A DNA stretch of 17,491 nt from Tessaracoccus flavescens (GTDB lineage Bacteria; Actinomycetota; Actinomycetes; Propionibacteriales; Propionibacteriaceae): positions 1 through 17,491 of the forward strand of contig DYZF01000155.1 of the NCBI GenBank assembly GCA_020741375.1, in the 5' to 3' direction. How positions within the stretch are numbered: the first letter of the stretch is position 1; each line of letters opens with the position of its first letter. The notes beneath the pieces are model-generated. The model made no database searches, was not told the origin of the DNA, and saw only the letters and a list, made by a program, of their open reading frames with translations. Shown here one piece after another: positions 16,441 to 17,491 of this stretch. A program made the translations under genes and the position numbers.

Positions 16441-16649
16441 CCGACGGCGTCAAGATCCCGAACAAGGCGAAGCTCACCGAGGAGGAGGTCGCTGCCGTCG
16501 CCGCCGTGCTGGCCGCGGCCGCCCGCACGGGAACGCTCCGGTCGGCCGACGACCGTCCGCTTGCGGGCGGCTGGAAGTCGTACTACCGCACGGTGCGGTC
16601 GCCACTGGTTGGCGGGCGAGACGCTTGGCGGACGTACAACCGCATGTGA
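16437..16649 (+). CDS. accE: Acyl-CoA carboxylase epsilon subunit
   Basis: A 70-residue small subunit that stabilises or activates actinobacterial acyl-CoA carboxylase complexes. [17 protein letters not shown] (13-29) is the conserved helix with the E-E-x-A-A-V-x-A-V-L pattern, and the C-terminus has GGWKSYY, then [10 protein letters not shown], the tryptophan-bearing end typical of the family. The usual N-terminal RVVRGxP strand is replaced by VKIPNKAK, so it is a divergent member. The ATG at 16437 overlaps the accD TGA (ATGA), so the subunits are translationally coupled. Short length and high helix content fit; similarity alone would be weak, but position directly after accD and before maf supports the call. 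Confidence 0.85.
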   Translation: MTDGVKIPNKAKLTEEEVAAVAAVLAAAARTGTLRSADDRPLAGGWKSYYRTVRSPLVGGRDAWRTYNRM

Positions 16650-16651
16650 CG

Positions 16652-17254
16652 ATGCGGGTGATTCTCGCATCCAAATCCCCGGCGCGGCTCATTGTGCTGC
16701 GCCGGGCTGGTTTGGACCCTGAGGTCATCGTGTCCGGCTTCGACGAGGAGCAGATCCAAGACCAGCACCCCACCAGACTCGCGTCCCGATTGGCGACGGC
16801 GAAGGGTGAAACGGTGCTGCCGTCGCTCAAGGGCGATTTCGTGTTGATCGCCTGTGATTCGGTGCTCGAACATGAAGGCGTCGCCCACGGCAAGCCGGGC
16901 AGCCCGGAGGCCGCGATCGCTCGGTGGACCCGCATGCGCGGGAAGAGCGGTCTGCTGCATACCGGCCATTACTTGGCAGTTCGTCGGGGCGACGATTTCA
17001 CGGCGAGCACCCGGGTGGGCACCACCCGGGTGAGCTTCGCCGATCTGAGCGATGAGGAGATCGCGGCCTACGCGGCCACGGGCGAGCCGCAGCGCGTCGC
17101 GGGCGGGTTCACGATCGACGGCTTGGGCGGCGCCTTCGTCACGTCGATCGAGGGAGACCCGTACAACGTGGTGGGGCTGTCGCTGCCGCTGGTGCGCCAG
17201 ATGGTGACAGACGCAGGGATCGCTTGGCACCACCTCTGGAAGCCCGCAACCTGA
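16652..17254 (+). CDS. maf: Maf-family nucleoside triphosphate pyrophosphatase
   Basis: A 200-residue Maf/Ham1-fold enzyme that hydrolyses dTTP, UTP or modified nucleotides to monophosphates; the family is linked to septum control and clean-up of non-canonical nucleotides. The family loop SKSPAR is at residues 7-12, the acidic metal site CDSVL near 76-80, HGKPGSPEAA around 87-96, and EGDPYNVVGLSLPLV in the C-terminal third. The ATG at 16652 lies 2 bases after the accE stop; a GTG at 16646 would overlap that stop (GTGA) and add two residues, so the start is uncertain by two codons. No strong ribosome site is visible and coupling to accE is likely. The accD-accE-maf order is conserved in mycobacteria. 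Confidence 0.92.
   Translation: MRVILASKSPARLIVLRRAGLDPEVIVSGFDEEQIQDQHPTRLASRLATAKGETVLPSLKGDFVLIACDSVLEHEGVAHGKPGSPEAAIARWTRMRGKSGLLHTGHYLAVRRGDDFTASTRVGTTRVSFADLSDEEIAAYAATGEPQRVAGGFTIDGLGGAFVTSIEGDPYNVVGLSLPLVRQMVTDAGIAWHHLWKPAT
17008..17032. repeat. Duplicated 10-bp palindrome inside maf
   Basis: CACCCGGGTG occurs at 17008-17017 and again at 17023-17032. Each copy is its own reverse complement. The DNA encodes a repeated T-R-V pair in the protein, so codon choice alone could explain it. Confidence 0.6.
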
Positions 17255-17264
17255 GGGAGCCGGG

Positions 17265-17333
17265 TCAGCCGCGGTAGTACACCCAGGTGACCCAGGGGTG
17301 GACGTCTCTGTGGGCCCACACCGTCGGTTCCAT
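17265..17333 (-). CDS. Possible small ORF, 22 residues, Trp/Tyr-rich
   Basis: On the minus strand of the gap after maf an ATG at 17333 opens 22 codons ending in TGA at 17265. The peptide begins MEPTVWAHRD, contains PWVTWVYYRG at its end, and so has three Trp, two Tyr and two His. It has no hydrophobic helix and no recognised family. There is no convincing ribosome site (GCGAG only) and no TANNNT box 6-7 bases before the ATG. The composition is unusual for random high-GC sequence, but the length is too short to prove coding. Confidence 0.25.
   Translation of the reverse strand: MEPTVWAHRDVHPWVTWVYYRG
17309..17320. repeat. 12-bp perfect palindrome upstream of the lipoprotein gene
   Basis: TGTGGGCCCACA is its own reverse complement. 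It lies about 40 bases upstream of the lipoprotein -10 element, a position compatible with an activator or repressor site, and also falls within the small ORF on the other strand. Confidence 0.35.
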
Positions 17334-17360
17334 CGGCGGCTCGCAGATTTTCGATCTGGG

Positions 17361-17366
17361 TAGAGT
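17361..17366 (+). promoter_or_regulatory. -10 element of the lipoprotein gene, leaderless arrangement
   Basis: TAGAGT fits TANNNT and ends 6 bases before the GTG start. The intervening GTCCGC is not a ribosome-binding site. Confidence 0.45.
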
Positions 17367-17372
17367 GTCCGC

Positions 17373-17491
17373 GTGAACGTGAAGTGGGCAGCCCGGGCGG
17401 CCATCGTCGGCGCGGCTGCGCTAGCAGGCCTCAGCGGCTGTTCGGCCGCGGGACAGCCAGTTCCCCCCAGCCCCAGCCCGTCGGTGGCAAT
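17373..17491 (+). CDS. Secreted lipoprotein, N-terminal part (partial)
   Basis: The gene runs off the right edge after 39 codons. It starts GTG and encodes a classic lipoprotein signal peptide: basic Lys4 and Arg8, a hydrophobic core AAIVGAAALAG (9-19), and the lipobox LSGC (20-23) with Cys23 as the lipidated residue. A Ser/Pro-rich linker follows (PVPPSPSPS), typical of lipoproteins whose folded domain is held off the membrane. The mature function cannot be read. It appears to have its own promoter, separate from maf, 118 bases downstream of that gene. Confidence 0.8.
   Translation, partial: MNVKWAARAAIVGAAALAGLSGCSAAGQPVPPSPSPSVA

Noticed and set aside
1..17491. Defence island, prophage, CRISPR array, biosynthetic cluster or mobile element
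   Set aside because: Every long gene fits conserved actinobacterial core families in a familiar order; there are no transposases, integrases, tRNA genes, direct-repeat arrays or abrupt composition changes.

Overview
The window looks like a core chromosomal segment of a high-GC Gram-positive bacterium (Actinomycetota). Evidence: a WhiB-type regulator, an acyl-CoA carboxylase beta/epsilon pair, a TIGR03089-type protein, LCP (LytR-CpsA-Psr) proteins, strong GC bias with long antisense shadow ORFs, and many ATGA/GTGA stop-start overlaps. From memory, the gene order resembles the mycobacterial Rv3258-Rv3282 neighbourhood (metallopeptidase, whiB2, mannose-1-P guanylyltransferase, LCP, TIGR03089, purE, purK, PH protein, birA, accD5, accE5, maf). 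The extra large glycosyltransferase plus DUF5719-like pair suggests a non-mycobacterial lineage, perhaps Propionibacteriales; that placement is a guess.

Region 1 (1-5740), cell envelope: the tail of a probable zincin-like metallopeptidase gene (+) converges on a minus-strand series: manC (GDP-mannose supply), whiB2-like regulator, a 984-residue GT2/membrane glycosyltransferase and a secreted repeat protein translationally coupled to it. whiB has its own near-consensus promoter. Region 2 (5740-10312), envelope continued: a TIGR03089 gene divergent from manC, a GT2 glycosyltransferase co-transcribed with an LCP protein on the minus strand, and a second LCP gene divergent from the first. Region 3 (10313-11836): a membrane-anchored DUF3352-like protein, ended by a strong hairpin shared with the convergent purE. 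Region 4 (11837-14795, minus): birA, PH-domain membrane protein, purK and purE as a tightly packed run. Region 5 (14866-17254, plus): accD, accE and maf as an overlapping operon divergent from birA. Region 6: a 118-bp gap containing a possible 22-residue ORF, then the start of a lipoprotein gene cut by the window edge.

Together the genes cover sugar-nucleotide supply, polymer assembly (GT2) and attachment of anionic glycopolymers to the wall (LCP), next to housekeeping purine and biotin-carboxylase functions. No gap exceeds 300 bases. I found no rRNA, tRNA, CRISPR, IS element, phage gene or defence system. The most interesting signals are a repeated -10-to-start spacing that implies several leaderless genes, the envelope glycosyltransferase/repeat-protein pair, operator-like palindromes in divergent promoters, and the small Trp-rich ORF.
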